From RUG563 sp964423675 (lineage in GTDB: Bacteria; Bacillota; Clostridia; Christensenellales; Aristaeellaceae), in NCBI GenBank assembly GCA_964423675.1, contig CAYRFP010000035.1:1-23528 (forward strand): a DNA stretch of 23,528 nt, written 5' to 3'. Below the pieces are notes generated by a model. The model had not been told where the DNA came from. It worked only from the letters and a program-made list of their open reading frames with translations, and did no database searches. Position numbers and translations under genes: made by a program. Shown here in pieces: positions 5,946-13,687 of the stretch (the first letter of the stretch is position 1; each line of letters opens with the position of its first letter).

Positions 5946-7691
5946 TCAGCCCTCCTTCGCCCCAAGGGCGCCCTTTTGGCATAGCTGCCCGCATACGCCG
6001 CAGCCCACGCATAGCGTCTCGTCAATCCGCGCCTTGCCTTCGGCCATGCTGATGGCCGGGCAGCCCAGACCCATGCATAGCTTGCAGCCCACGCACTTGC
6101 TTTCGTCCGCCATGATGGGCCCCGGATGCTTCACATATTTGAGCAGCGCGCAGGGGCGGCGGGAAATAATCACCGATGGCTCCTGAACCGCCAGTTCCTC
6201 CTTCAGCGCTTCCTCGCATTGCTTCAGATTGTAGGGATCCACCACCCGTACCCGCCGGATGCTCACCGCCCGACAAAGCGCTTCCAGATCGATCTTCGTG
6301 CAGGGATCGCCTTTCAGGTTAAAGCCCGTTGTGGGGTTTTGCTGATGCCCGGTCATGCCGGTAATGGAATTATCCAGAATCACCACCGTGGAATTGGATT
6401 CATTGTAGGAGACATTGATCAGCCCCGTCACGCCAGAATGCATAAACGTGGAATCTCCGATCACGGCCACGGTTTTCCCTTCGCTTTCCACGCCGCCCAT
6501 TTTGTTAAACCCATGCAGCCCGGACACCGACGCGCCCATACAGATGGTGGTATCCAGCGCCGAAAGCGGCGGAACTGCTCCCAGCGTGTAGCAGCCAATA
6601 TCCCCCAGCACCGTCAGCTTCATTTTGTGCATCACATAATAGATCCCCCGGTGCGGGCAGCCTGCGCACATCACCGGCGGCCTGGCCGGGATCGGCTCGG
6701 AAAACGCCGGGGTAACAGGCAACGCTTCGCCCATGCCCTGGGCAATCAGCCGCTGGCTCATTTCGCCAATGCAGCTAAACCGGCTCTTGCCCTCCACTGC
6801 CATGCCAAGGCTGCGGCAATGCGCCTCGATGATCCCATCCAGTTCTTCCACCACAACTACCCGCTCCACCGAGGAAGCGAAGGCAAGCAGCTTCTCCACC
6901 GGCAGCGGATGCACCATGCCCAGCTTCAAAACCGGATGCTGATCCCCGTAGACTTCCTTCACATACTGATAGCAGGTACCGGATGTGATAAAGCCAACGG
7001 AATGATCCGCCCCTGCGTCCACCCGGTTCAGCGGCGATTCCTCCGCATATTGCCGCAGCTTTTCCAGCCGCTGCTCCACAATGGGATGGCGCTGCTTGGC
7101 ATTGCCGGGCATCATGATATATTTCTGCGGCGTTTTCTGATAAGGCCGCTGCGGGCCTTCCTGCCGTTCCTGCGGCTCCACCACGCTTTGGGCATGGGCA
7201 ATACGGGTACACATGCGGATAAGAACCGGAGTATCAAAGGCTTCGGAAATTTCATAGCCCAGCTGGGCAAAGGCCTTGGCCTCCCCGGAATCTGCCGGCT
7301 CCAGCATAGGCAGCTTGGCCGCCTTGGCGTAATGGCGGGAATCCTGCTCGTTCTGGGAGCTATGCATCCCCGGGTCATCTGCCACAGCGATCAAAAGCCC
7401 GCCGTTTACGCCAGTATACGCGATAGTAAAAAGCGGATCCGCCGCCACATTCAGCCCCACGTGCTTCATGCCGCAAAAGCTGCGTTTTCCCTGCAAAGAT
7501 GCGCCAAAGGCCGCTTCCAGCGCCACCTTTTCATTGGGCGCCCATTCGGCATAAATTTCGGGATATTTGGCAGCGTATTCGGTAATTTCCGTGCTGGGCG
7601 TGCCGGGATAACTGGATACAAAGGCACAACCCGCTTCATAAAGGCCCCGGGCAAAGGCTTCGTTGCCCAGCATAAGGGTTTTGTTCGTCAT
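5946..7691 (-). CDS. iorA: Indolepyruvate ferredoxin oxidoreductase, alpha subunit
   Basis: A 581-residue TPP-dependent catalytic subunit partnering IorB. The N-terminal half is the pyrimidine-binding/transketolase-like domain (SSYPGTPSTEITEYAA, EWAPNEKVALEAAFGAS). The TPP-PP domain follows (CAGCPHRGIYY, GDIGCYTLGAVPP, GDSTFMHSGVTGL). The C-terminal 50 residues carry two ferredoxin clusters: CVGCKLCMGLGCP and CVGCGVCGQLCQKGA. The first is atypical, CxxCxxCxxxxCP. The start at 7691 is chosen because AAGGAG is 9 bp upstream; an ATG at 7700 directly abuts the ribosome binding site and is unlikely to be used. It begins 27 bp after the acyl-CoA ligase stop. Reaction direction depends on ferredoxin redox state; the T-box suggests the reductive, biosynthetic direction. 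Confidence 0.94.
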   Translation of the reverse strand: MTNKTLMLGNEAFARGLYEAGCAFVSSYPGTPSTEITEYAAKYPEIYAEWAPNEKVALEAAFGASLQGKRSFCGMKHVGLNVAADPLFTIAYTGVNGGLLIAVADDPGMHSSQNEQDSRHYAKAAKLPMLEPADSGEAKAFAQLGYEISEAFDTPVLIRMCTRIAHAQSVVEPQERQEGPQRPYQKTPQKYIMMPGNAKQRHPIVEQRLEKLRQYAEESPLNRVDAGADHSVGFITSGTCYQYVKEVYGDQHPVLKLGMVHPLPVEKLLAFASSVERVVVVEELDGIIEAHCRSLGMAVEGKSRFSCIGEMSQRLIAQGMGEALPVTPAFSEPIPARPPVMCAGCPHRGIYYVMHKMKLTVLGDIGCYTLGAVPPLSALDTTICMGASVSGLHGFNKMGGVESEGKTVAVIGDSTFMHSGVTGLINVSYNESNSTVVILDNSITGMTGHQQNPTTGFNLKGDPCTKIDLEALCRAVSIRRVRVVDPYNLKQCEEALKEELAVQEPSVIISRRPCALLKYVKHPGPIMADESKCVGCKLCMGLGCPAISMAEGKARIDETLCVGCGVCGQLCQKGALGAKEG

Positions 7692-7718
7692 CCGTTTCAT
7701 CTCCTTTTACGCATGGCG

Positions 7719-9356
7719 TCAGCCGCTAATCTGAGCTTCCACCAATCGTCCATGGCAATATTTTTCCCGCAGCGTCGGCTTTTCGATTTTGCCGGTGGGA
7801 TTGCGGGGCACCTGGTCAAAAATGATTTTCCGAGGGCGTTTATAGCGGGGCAGTTCCTGGCAGAAAGCATCGATTTCCTCCGGTGTGCTGCTAATTCCCT
7901 CCTTAAGCTGGATAATCGCCGCAGCGATTTCCCCCAGCCGCGGGTCGGGCAGACCGATCACCGCCACATCGCTGATTTTCTCATTCCGCCGCAGGAAATC
8001 CTCGATCTGCACGGGATACAGGTTTTCTCCGCCGGAAATAATCACATCCTTTTTCCGATCCACCAGATAGATAAACCCATCCTCATCCCGCCGGGCCATA
8101 TCGCCGGTATACAGCCAGCCATCTCGGAGCACCTCCCGGGTGGCCTCCGGGTTTTTATAATAGCAGTCCATCACGCCCGGCCCCTGAACGATCAGCTCGC
8201 CCACATCCTGGCCGGAAACATCCTTGCCCTGCTCATCCACAATCCGCGCCTGCCACAGATACCCGGCCTTGCCGATGGCCCCCACCTTATCCACATTTTC
8301 CACGCCCAGATGCACACAGCCCGGGCCAATGGATTCGCTCAGGCCATAATTGGTATCATAGGCATGATGGGGAAACACCCGCAGCCACCGGCGGATCAGG
8401 CTGGGCGGCACGGGCTGAGCGCCGATATGCATCAGCCGCCAAGAATCCAGCAGATAATCATTCAGGTTTACCCGGCCCGAATCCACCGCGTCCAGCAGAT
8501 CCTGCGCCCAGGGCACCAGCAGCCAGACGATGGTGCATTTTTCTTCCGTCACCGCCCGGAGAATCCATTCCGGCTTTACCCCTCGAAGCAGCACTGCCCT
8601 GCTGGCCGAAGCCAGGCTGCCGAACCAATGCATTTTCGCCCCGGTATGATACAGCGGCGGGATGCACAGAAACACATCGCCCCGTTGCTGGCCATGATGC
8701 CTGCGCTCGGTCTGGCAGGCAGCGGCCAGCGCCCGATGGCGATGGAGAATCGCCTTGGGGAGGCCAGTGGTGCCGGAGGAAAAATAAATAGCGGCAAAAT
8801 CTTCCTCATCCAGCGCCACAGGCGGCGCGCTGGCGGAGCAAAAGCCCATCAGCCGCAGGCAATCCTCCGCATAGCTGGGGCCAGAATGACCCACGAAAAA
8901 CATCGTCCGCACCAGCGGCAGCTGCTGATAGATCCGATCCATCCGCCCGATAAACTCCGGCCCAAAGACCAGCACCTCCACATCCGCCAGTTCCGTGCAA
9001 TATTTGATTTCATCGCTGGCATAGCGGAAATTCATCGGCACGGCCACGCAGCCCGCCTTGAGAATGCCAAAATACAGGGGCAGCCATTCCAGGCAGTTCA
9101 CCAGCAGCAGCCCCACCTTTGCCCCCTTGCCCAGCCCACGGCTGAGCAGCAGATTGGCAAAGCGATTGGCCCGACGGTCAAAGTCTGCCCAGGTCATTTC
9201 CCGGCGATAGGGCGTGCCGGCATGGGCGCTTTCAATCAGCCGGGCCTCTCGCCAGGTCACGGCCTGATCCCGGGCCTCGGATGGATTCATCTCCACCAGC
9301 GCCGTTTCATCGCCGTATAGCCGGGCGTTTCGTTCCAGCAAATCCGTAATAATCAT
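7719..9356 (-). CDS. AMP-dependent acyl-CoA synthetase (first gene of T-box operon)
   Basis: A 545-residue adenylate-forming ligase of the medium/long-chain or aryl-CoA type. Motifs in order: FSSGTTGLPKA P-loop at about 192-202, TNYGLSESIGPG, GWLYTGDMARRDEDGFIYLVDRKKDVIISGGEN split across the hinge, and NPTGKIEKP with the catalytic Lys near the end. It should make an acyl- or aryl-CoA from the free acid, ATP and CoA. The start at 9356 follows GGAGGAG at 10 bp, directly behind the T-box terminator. An in-frame extension back to 9596 is leader RNA, not protein. Its place with iorAB and paaK suggests an aromatic acid substrate, but the sequence alone does not show that; a fatty acid cannot be excluded. 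Confidence 0.88.
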   Translation of the reverse strand: MIITDLLERNARLYGDETALVEMNPSEARDQAVTWREARLIESAHAGTPYRREMTWADFDRRANRFANLLLSRGLGKGAKVGLLLVNCLEWLPLYFGILKAGCVAVPMNFRYASDEIKYCTELADVEVLVFGPEFIGRMDRIYQQLPLVRTMFFVGHSGPSYAEDCLRLMGFCSASAPPVALDEEDFAAIYFSSGTTGLPKAILHRHRALAAACQTERRHHGQQRGDVFLCIPPLYHTGAKMHWFGSLASASRAVLLRGVKPEWILRAVTEEKCTIVWLLVPWAQDLLDAVDSGRVNLNDYLLDSWRLMHIGAQPVPPSLIRRWLRVFPHHAYDTNYGLSESIGPGCVHLGVENVDKVGAIGKAGYLWQARIVDEQGKDVSGQDVGELIVQGPGVMDCYYKNPEATREVLRDGWLYTGDMARRDEDGFIYLVDRKKDVIISGGENLYPVQIEDFLRRNEKISDVAVIGLPDPRLGEIAAAIIQLKEGISSTPEEIDAFCQELPRYKRPRKIIFDQVPRNPTGKIEKPTLREKYCHGRLVEAQISG

Positions 9357-9383
9357 GGGGGGAAAACTCCTCCTGCAATAATC

Positions 9384-9658
9384 AAAAACGTCCTCCGCGC
9401 ATAGACGCAGAGGACGAGAATATCTTCCCGTGGTACCACCTCGGTTTGCCGCCTGGGCGGCCTCAGCGGGAGCAGAAACTCCCCCGCGCTGTAACGGGCG
9501 CGCCCGGCGGGGCTTACTGCGCGCCGGGAGGCCCCCAGCCGGTTCGGCCTGCTGCTCAGAAAGGAATTCGACCGGTTCTTCGCTGCCGCCTTGCACCGCC
9601 CGGCGGCTCTCTGCAAGCTTCCATCCCCGGCTTACTTGGTTTCGTCATCGCATGTATA
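9384..9658 (-). promoter_or_regulatory. T-box leader riboswitch, Phe (UUC) specifier
   Basis: Read on the minus strand, Stem I has the AGUA element (9636-9633) opposite GAA. The specifier TTC (9566-9564) follows that GAA directly. The two sides pair as GCCGG / CCGGT, followed by an AGAGAG bulge and a distal loop with GGTGCAA. The T-box sequence GAGGTGGTACCACGGG (9442-9427) offers UGGU to pair with an ACCA tRNA 3' end. A terminator follows: stem CGTCCTCTGCG / CGCGGAGGACG (9416-9406 / 9399-9389) and TTTTT. UUC is the phenylalanine codon, so uncharged tRNA-Phe should promote read-through. The GC-rich middle (about 9481-9550) would hold stems II/III. Confidence 0.88.
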
Positions 9659-9664
9659 CTGATT

Positions 9665-9693
9665 ATTGTATCTGGATTGACGAGAAAAGTCAA
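9665..9693 (-). promoter_or_regulatory. Promoter of the T-box operon
   Basis: TTGACT (9688-9693), 17 bp, TACAAT (9665-9670) on the minus strand, about 8 bp before the expected transcript start. Near-consensus sigma-A, so control would act mainly at the T-box. Confidence 0.8.
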
Positions 9694-9738
9694 CAGAAAT
9701 ACCACGAAAAAACAGTGCTGCGCCCCGCGCCAATTCTT

Positions 9739-11820
9739 TTATTTTGCTTTGATGCAGTATTCCAGCCGCGTCTCCGCCTGGCTGTCAAAGCCCAGATACA
9801 GGTCCACTATCCCAGCCATCTCCACCGGCCGGTTGTCGCAATCTACCCTTTGTAGCCGCTCCACCCGAATCGGCAGCGCAATCTCCACCGCTTTCCCGGC
9901 GGGAACGGCAATTCTCTGCCAGCCAATCAGCGTCCGCACCGGGCGAATCACCCGGGCATGGCGAACATAGCCGTATAGCTGCACCACCGTTTCGCCATCC
10001 CTGCCGCCTCTATTGCGCACTGCCACTCGCACATTTTCGTCGTCCACCCGGGGATTTTCCAGCGCAAAATCCGTATAACTCAGCCCGAACCCAAAGGGGA
10101 ACAGCGGCTCATTTTCCTCGTCGATATAGGCATTGTTAAAGGTCCGGCCATCGCCCCGGCAGCCCCGGGGACGGCAGGTGGTCAGCCGGTCATGATGGAT
10201 GGGAATCTGCCCCACAGAATGGGGGAACGTCATGCTCAGATGACCGGATGGGTTGCAATCGCCCATCACCAGCATGCGCAGCGCCTCGGCCCCCATAGAA
10301 CCGGGGAACCAGGCGTTCAGCAGCGCTCCGCAATAGGGCAATGCATCCGTGAGAATCAGCGGCCGGCCGCAGAAAAGCAGCACGGCGACGGGCTTGCCCG
10401 TTTTCGCCAGTGCTTCCAGCTCCGTCTGCTGCTCCGGATGCAGGAAAGGATAGGCCTTGCTAGCGGATTCCCCTGTCTCCGGCTTAAATTCGCCGGTAGC
10501 CAGCAGAACCACATCGGCTTCTTCCAAAGGAACCAGTTGAATGCGGCTTTCCCGGGCAAATGCCTCCCGCAGCGTTTTTGTTTCCGGGCGGCTGCCGTCC
10601 ATGCCCCAGGCCCCCAGCAGATCATGCTCATCCACATGATCGCCGGCCAGATAAACCTTCGTGCCCGGCTTCAAGGGCAAAACGCCCTCGTTTTTCATCA
10701 GCACGCAGCTGCGCAGCGCCGTTTCCAGAGACAGCCGGCGATGCTCAGGCGCATGGCAAATCTGATCCGCATAGATCGGATCCTCGTTTTTTATAGGCTT
10801 TTCAAACAGCCCCAGCCGATTTTTCAGTTCCAGAATCCGCAGACACGCCGCATCAATTTTCTCCTGCGCAACCGTTCCTTCCTCTACCAGTTCCTTCAAA
10901 TGATGCATATACGCCAGGGAAAGGAAATCAATATCCAGCCCGCCTTCTACGGCCAGTTTGGCGCATTCCTTCAGATCCTCCGCCACGCCCTGATACATCA
11001 GCTGCTTCACATCATCGTAATCCGCGATGGTAACGGCCTGCTTATGCCCCCACAGCCCGCGAAGAATCTGGTTTTGCAGAAAGTCGTTGCATACGCAGGG
11101 CACCTGATCCACCGCCACAAACGCCGTCATCACCATATCGCAGCCCGCATCCATGGCCGCCTTGAAGGGCGGCAGATACGTGTTATACAATTCTGCCCGG
11201 CCCACATCCACAGGGGCATATTCCTGCCCCGCCTGACAAAGGCCATAAGCAGCGAAATGCTTGGCGCAGGTGGCAATCGCATCCGGTCGATCCACGCCCT
11301 CGCCCCGGAACCCGCGCACCGTGGCAGCGCTCATGGCGGCGGTCAGCACGGGGGATTCGCTGGGCGTTTCCAGCACCCGCCCCCATCTGGGATCCCGCGC
11401 CACATCCATCATCGGCCCCACCGTGACATGCAGGCCGCTGGCCGCCGCTTCCGTGGCGCTGACCCTCCCCATAATTTCCGCATACTTTTCATCAAACGTG
11501 CAGCCCACAGCCAGCGTGAGCGGAAAAATGGTACGGAACCCGTGGATCACGTCCCGGATCATCAGTGGCGGAATATGATGGGGATGGGCCGCCGTCATGC
11601 CGCGAATCAGCCGGGCGTAGGCCGTGGGCTCCGGCGAAATGCTGCATCCAAATACGCCGGCCAGCTTCAGCTGTTCCTGCGTCAGGTTCATTTCCACAGC
11701 CGGGCCCAGCGGAACCGGCTGCCCGTCCAGGCACCAGCGATCGTTTATCAGCGTCATTTGGCCAATTTTTTCTTCCAGAGACATGTCTGCCAAAAGAGCG
11801 AGAAGCGCTTCATGGGTCAT
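9739..11820 (-). CDS. Glycoside hydrolase family 3 (beta-glucosidase type)
   Basis: A 693-residue retaining glycosidase without a signal peptide, so probably cytoplasmic and acting on imported oligosaccharides. GH3 N-domain: LSLEEKIGQM-type opening, ATCAKHFAAYG (KH at 187-188), and VTIADYDDV with D267 as the likely nucleophile. The GH3 C-domain then contains RLSLETALRSCVLMKNEGVLPL and AWFPGSMGAEALRMLVMG. A fibronectin-III-like tail follows FPFGFGLSYTDF. The start at 11820 has AAAGGAAC about 9 bp upstream; the in-frame extension to 11886 runs through the promoter. Sugar specificity (glucose, xylose and so on) cannot be read from sequence. It ends 46 bp before the T-box promoter. Confidence 0.9.
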   Translation of the reverse strand: MTHEALLALLADMSLEEKIGQMTLINDRWCLDGQPVPLGPAVEMNLTQEQLKLAGVFGCSISPEPTAYARLIRGMTAAHPHHIPPLMIRDVIHGFRTIFPLTLAVGCTFDEKYAEIMGRVSATEAAASGLHVTVGPMMDVARDPRWGRVLETPSESPVLTAAMSAATVRGFRGEGVDRPDAIATCAKHFAAYGLCQAGQEYAPVDVGRAELYNTYLPPFKAAMDAGCDMVMTAFVAVDQVPCVCNDFLQNQILRGLWGHKQAVTIADYDDVKQLMYQGVAEDLKECAKLAVEGGLDIDFLSLAYMHHLKELVEEGTVAQEKIDAACLRILELKNRLGLFEKPIKNEDPIYADQICHAPEHRRLSLETALRSCVLMKNEGVLPLKPGTKVYLAGDHVDEHDLLGAWGMDGSRPETKTLREAFARESRIQLVPLEEADVVLLATGEFKPETGESASKAYPFLHPEQQTELEALAKTGKPVAVLLFCGRPLILTDALPYCGALLNAWFPGSMGAEALRMLVMGDCNPSGHLSMTFPHSVGQIPIHHDRLTTCRPRGCRGDGRTFNNAYIDEENEPLFPFGFGLSYTDFALENPRVDDENVRVAVRNRGGRDGETVVQLYGYVRHARVIRPVRTLIGWQRIAVPAGKAVEIALPIRVERLQRVDCDNRPVEMAGIVDLYLGFDSQAETRLEYCIKAK

Positions 11821-11857
11821 GGCAAAAATGTTCCTTTCTTCTTTTTTCGCTGAATTC

Positions 11858-11886
11858 ATTATAACAAAACCGCCCTGATTATACAA
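11858..11886 (-). promoter_or_regulatory. Promoter of the GH3 gene
   Basis: TTGTAT (11881-11886), 17 bp, TATAAT (11858-11863) on the minus strand, 38 bp upstream of the ATG. It lies just after the terminator of the preceding operon. Confidence 0.7.
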
Positions 11887-11897
11887 GAAAAAGCAAT

Positions 11898-11926
11898 AAA
11901 AAAACTGCCGAATGAAATCGGCAGTT
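11898..11926 (-). terminator. Terminator of the operon ending with the sugar isomerase gene
   Basis: Stem AACTGCCGA / TCGGCAGTT (11903-11911 / 11918-11926) with loop ATGAAA, followed on the minus strand by a T run into ATTGC. It lies about 190 bp after the stop at 12114, with repeat copy B in between. Confidence 0.85.
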
Positions 11927-11960
11927 CAGAGTGTCGAAAAAGTCAAGAAACGAAACGCAA

Positions 11961-12107
11961 GATGCAATGAAGGGCTGCAAGCCCTTCATTTTTAATCGTA
12001 TGGACCGGCTTTGCCGGTCGGGCGGGACGATTTTCGAAGCAACAGCGTAGAAAAATCATGTCCACAGCCAGTCGATGAAGGATTGAAATTTCAATCCCTC
12101 ATCGAAA
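11961..12107. repeat. Dispersed structured repeat, copy B
   Basis: A 147-bp partner of 1773-1920. It shares the first 33 bp exactly (hairpin ATGAAGGGCT / AGCCCTTCAT), a central block CGTAGAAAAATC, and an end hairpin (12074-12103) with stem 12 of 13. It adds a strong ACCGGC / GCCGGT hairpin near 12004-12018 where copy A differs. The end hairpin keeps its fold although its bases differ from copy A, suggesting the RNA or DNA structure is under selection. It sits between the stop codon at 12114 and the terminator at 11898-11926. The remainder of 11821-12113 holds only the promoter and terminator listed. Confidence 0.85.
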
Positions 12108-12113
12108 CCAAGA

Positions 12114-13079
12114 TTATGCCCAGTACATTTCGCCCGGATTTTCATACATCAGCACGTCCTGGAGGAACTTGATGGCCTTGCTCAGGCCTTCTTCGCCGCT
12201 CATCAGTCCGTCTTCATGCTCGATGGAGATGGGACCGTCATAGCCCACGATCCGCAGGGCGCTCATCATATCCTTCCAAACCTTTACGTCATGGCCATAG
12301 CCGATAGTACGGAACACCCAGGCGCGGTTCTTCACATCGGAGAAGTGCTTGGAATCCAGCACGCCGTTTACCGCCACGTTGTGATCGTCCAGCGCTGTAT
12401 CCTTAGCATGGAAGAAATAGATCGCATCGCCCAATTCCCGAATGGCGCGGACGGGATCAATGCCCTGCCAGAACAGATGGCTGGGGTCAAAGTTCGCGCC
12501 CAGGGTATCGCCGATCGCGGCGCGGATGCGCAGCATGGTTTCGGGATTATAGACGCAGAAGCCGGGATGCATTTCAAAGGCGATTTTGTTCACGCCATGC
12601 TCCCGGGCAAAGGCAGCAGTCTTTTCCCAATAGGGCAGCAGCACATCTTCCCACTGATACTTCTTGATTTCCTGATATTCCGGAGGCCAAGCGCAGGTGA
12701 CCCAGTTAGGCTGACGATCCGCCGGGGATCCGCCGGGGCAGCCCGAGAACGTGACCACCCGATCCACGCCCAGTTTTTCCGCCAGCAGCACGGCGTTGAC
12801 GAAATCGTCGTGATACGCCTTGGCAATTTCCGGAACGGGATGCACGGCATTGCCATGGGTGGACAGGGCGGAAATGGAAAGATCATAGCGCTTGAACGCA
12901 TCCTTGAATTCTTCCAGCTTTTGGGGATCCTTCAGCAGCACCGCGGGATCGCAATGCGCCTTGCCAGGATAGCCGCCGCAGCCAACCTCCACCTGCTGTA
13001 CGCCCCGTTCCTTAAAAAATTGCAGCGCCTGAGGCAGCGGCCGATCCGCCAGCGCAACCGCCAGAACCGATAGTTTCAT
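12114..13079 (-). CDS. Sugar phosphate isomerase/epimerase family TIM-barrel protein
   Basis: A 321-residue member of the AP-endonuclease-2-like (xylose isomerase-like) TIM-barrel family, metal-dependent and cytoplasmic. Expected metal ligands are visible in order: FEMHPGF (Glu), ANFDPSHLFWQG (Asp/His), YFFHAKDT (His) and ISIEHEDGLMS (Glu). The family includes sugar epimerases, inosose dehydratase-like enzymes and hydroxypyruvate isomerase; the substrate here is not determinable. The start at 13079 has AAAGGAGG 9 bp upstream; an extension to 13154 would overlap the preceding gene. It follows the methyltransferase gene by 28 bp and may be co-transcribed with it. A GH3 glycosidase lies just downstream, so sugar use is plausible. 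Confidence 0.88.
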   Translation of the reverse strand: MKLSVLAVALADRPLPQALQFFKERGVQQVEVGCGGYPGKAHCDPAVLLKDPQKLEEFKDAFKRYDLSISALSTHGNAVHPVPEIAKAYHDDFVNAVLLAEKLGVDRVVTFSGCPGGSPADRQPNWVTCAWPPEYQEIKKYQWEDVLLPYWEKTAAFAREHGVNKIAFEMHPGFCVYNPETMLRIRAAIGDTLGANFDPSHLFWQGIDPVRAIRELGDAIYFFHAKDTALDDHNVAVNGVLDSKHFSDVKNRAWVFRTIGYGHDVKVWKDMMSALRIVGYDGPISIEHEDGLMSGEEGLSKAIKFLQDVLMYENPGEMYWA

Positions 13080-13107
13080 AACGAAAGCCCTCCTTTGTAT
13101 ATCTATT

Positions 13108-13674
13108 TTATTGCCTTTGGATGACGAAGCATTCCGGAGCGCCGGGCCCCGCATTCAAAAACTTCTGTCCTAACACATTATACCGCTGCGGCGGCAATTG
13201 TGCAAGCAAAGAAACCAGCGCCTGCCGCTCCCGGTCGCCCTCGGCATGGCCGGGATACACGCAGATAATCAGCACACCCAGGGGCCGCAGCAGCGTCAGC
13301 GCCGCTTCCACCGCTGTCTTCGTGGTTTCCCAGCGGGTGGTAACGGTTTTATCGCCGCCGGGAAGCCAGCCCAGATTAAACACAATTGCATCCACTGGCC
13401 CGGAAACCACCTGCGCCATTTGCTCATGACCCCGGCAATAAAGCGCAGCTCTTTGCAGCATGCCCGCTTCTTCCAGCCGCTTCCTTGTGTTTTCCACTGC
13501 CTGGGGCTGCACATCAAAGGCGATCACATGGCCATTCTCCCCCACCAGAGAACACAGCGTCAGGGTGTCATGGCCGTTGCCCATGGTAGCGTCAATAACG
13601 GTATCGCCCGGCGCAATAGCCTTTTCCAGCACCTCGGCGGCCAGAAACCGGGCAGAGCGCAGCAAATAACTCAT
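13108..13674 (-). CDS. mnmM: Class I SAM methyltransferase, YtqB/MnmM type
   Basis: A 188-residue Rossmann methyltransferase. Motif I is DATMGNGHDTLTL (about residues 30-42) and the catalytic-region block is VFNLGWLPGGD, both characteristic of the YtqB family formerly called rRNA methylase. B. subtilis YtqB has been reported as MnmM, which completes mnm5(s2)U34 in tRNA anticodons; that function is carried over here by family. The start at 13674 follows AAGGGAG at 7 bp. A GTG at 13701 would overlap the rluB stop. It lies 13 bp downstream of rluB, in the same unit. Confidence 0.85.
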   Translation of the reverse strand: MSYLLRSARFLAAEVLEKAIAPGDTVIDATMGNGHDTLTLCSLVGENGHVIAFDVQPQAVENTRKRLEEAGMLQRAALYCRGHEQMAQVVSGPVDAIVFNLGWLPGGDKTVTTRWETTKTAVEAALTLLRPLGVLIICVYPGHAEGDRERQALVSLLAQLPPQRYNVLGQKFLNAGPGAPECFVIQRQ

Positions 13675-13687
13675 CTTTCCGCTCCCT

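Noticed and set aside
6126..9320. A 1064-codon open frame on the plus strand
   Set aside because: It lies antisense to iorA and the acyl-CoA ligase, both with clear family motifs. It reads His/Arg/Gln-rich low-complexity protein and has no ribosome binding site; it is a by-product of GC-rich codon use.
9357..9596. An 80-residue N-terminal extension of the acyl-CoA ligase
   Set aside because: The sequence is the T-box leader RNA including its terminator; the good ribosome binding site and family-typical start are at 9356.
9706..9730. Possible terminator after the GH3 gene (GCGC-GGG-GCGC then a T run)
   Set aside because: The stem is only 4 bp and the T tract lies 8 nt away; too weak to list as a feature.
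10192..11853. A 553-codon open frame on the plus strand
   Set aside because: Antisense to the GH3 gene, with the same His/Arg/Gln-rich composition and no recognisable domain.
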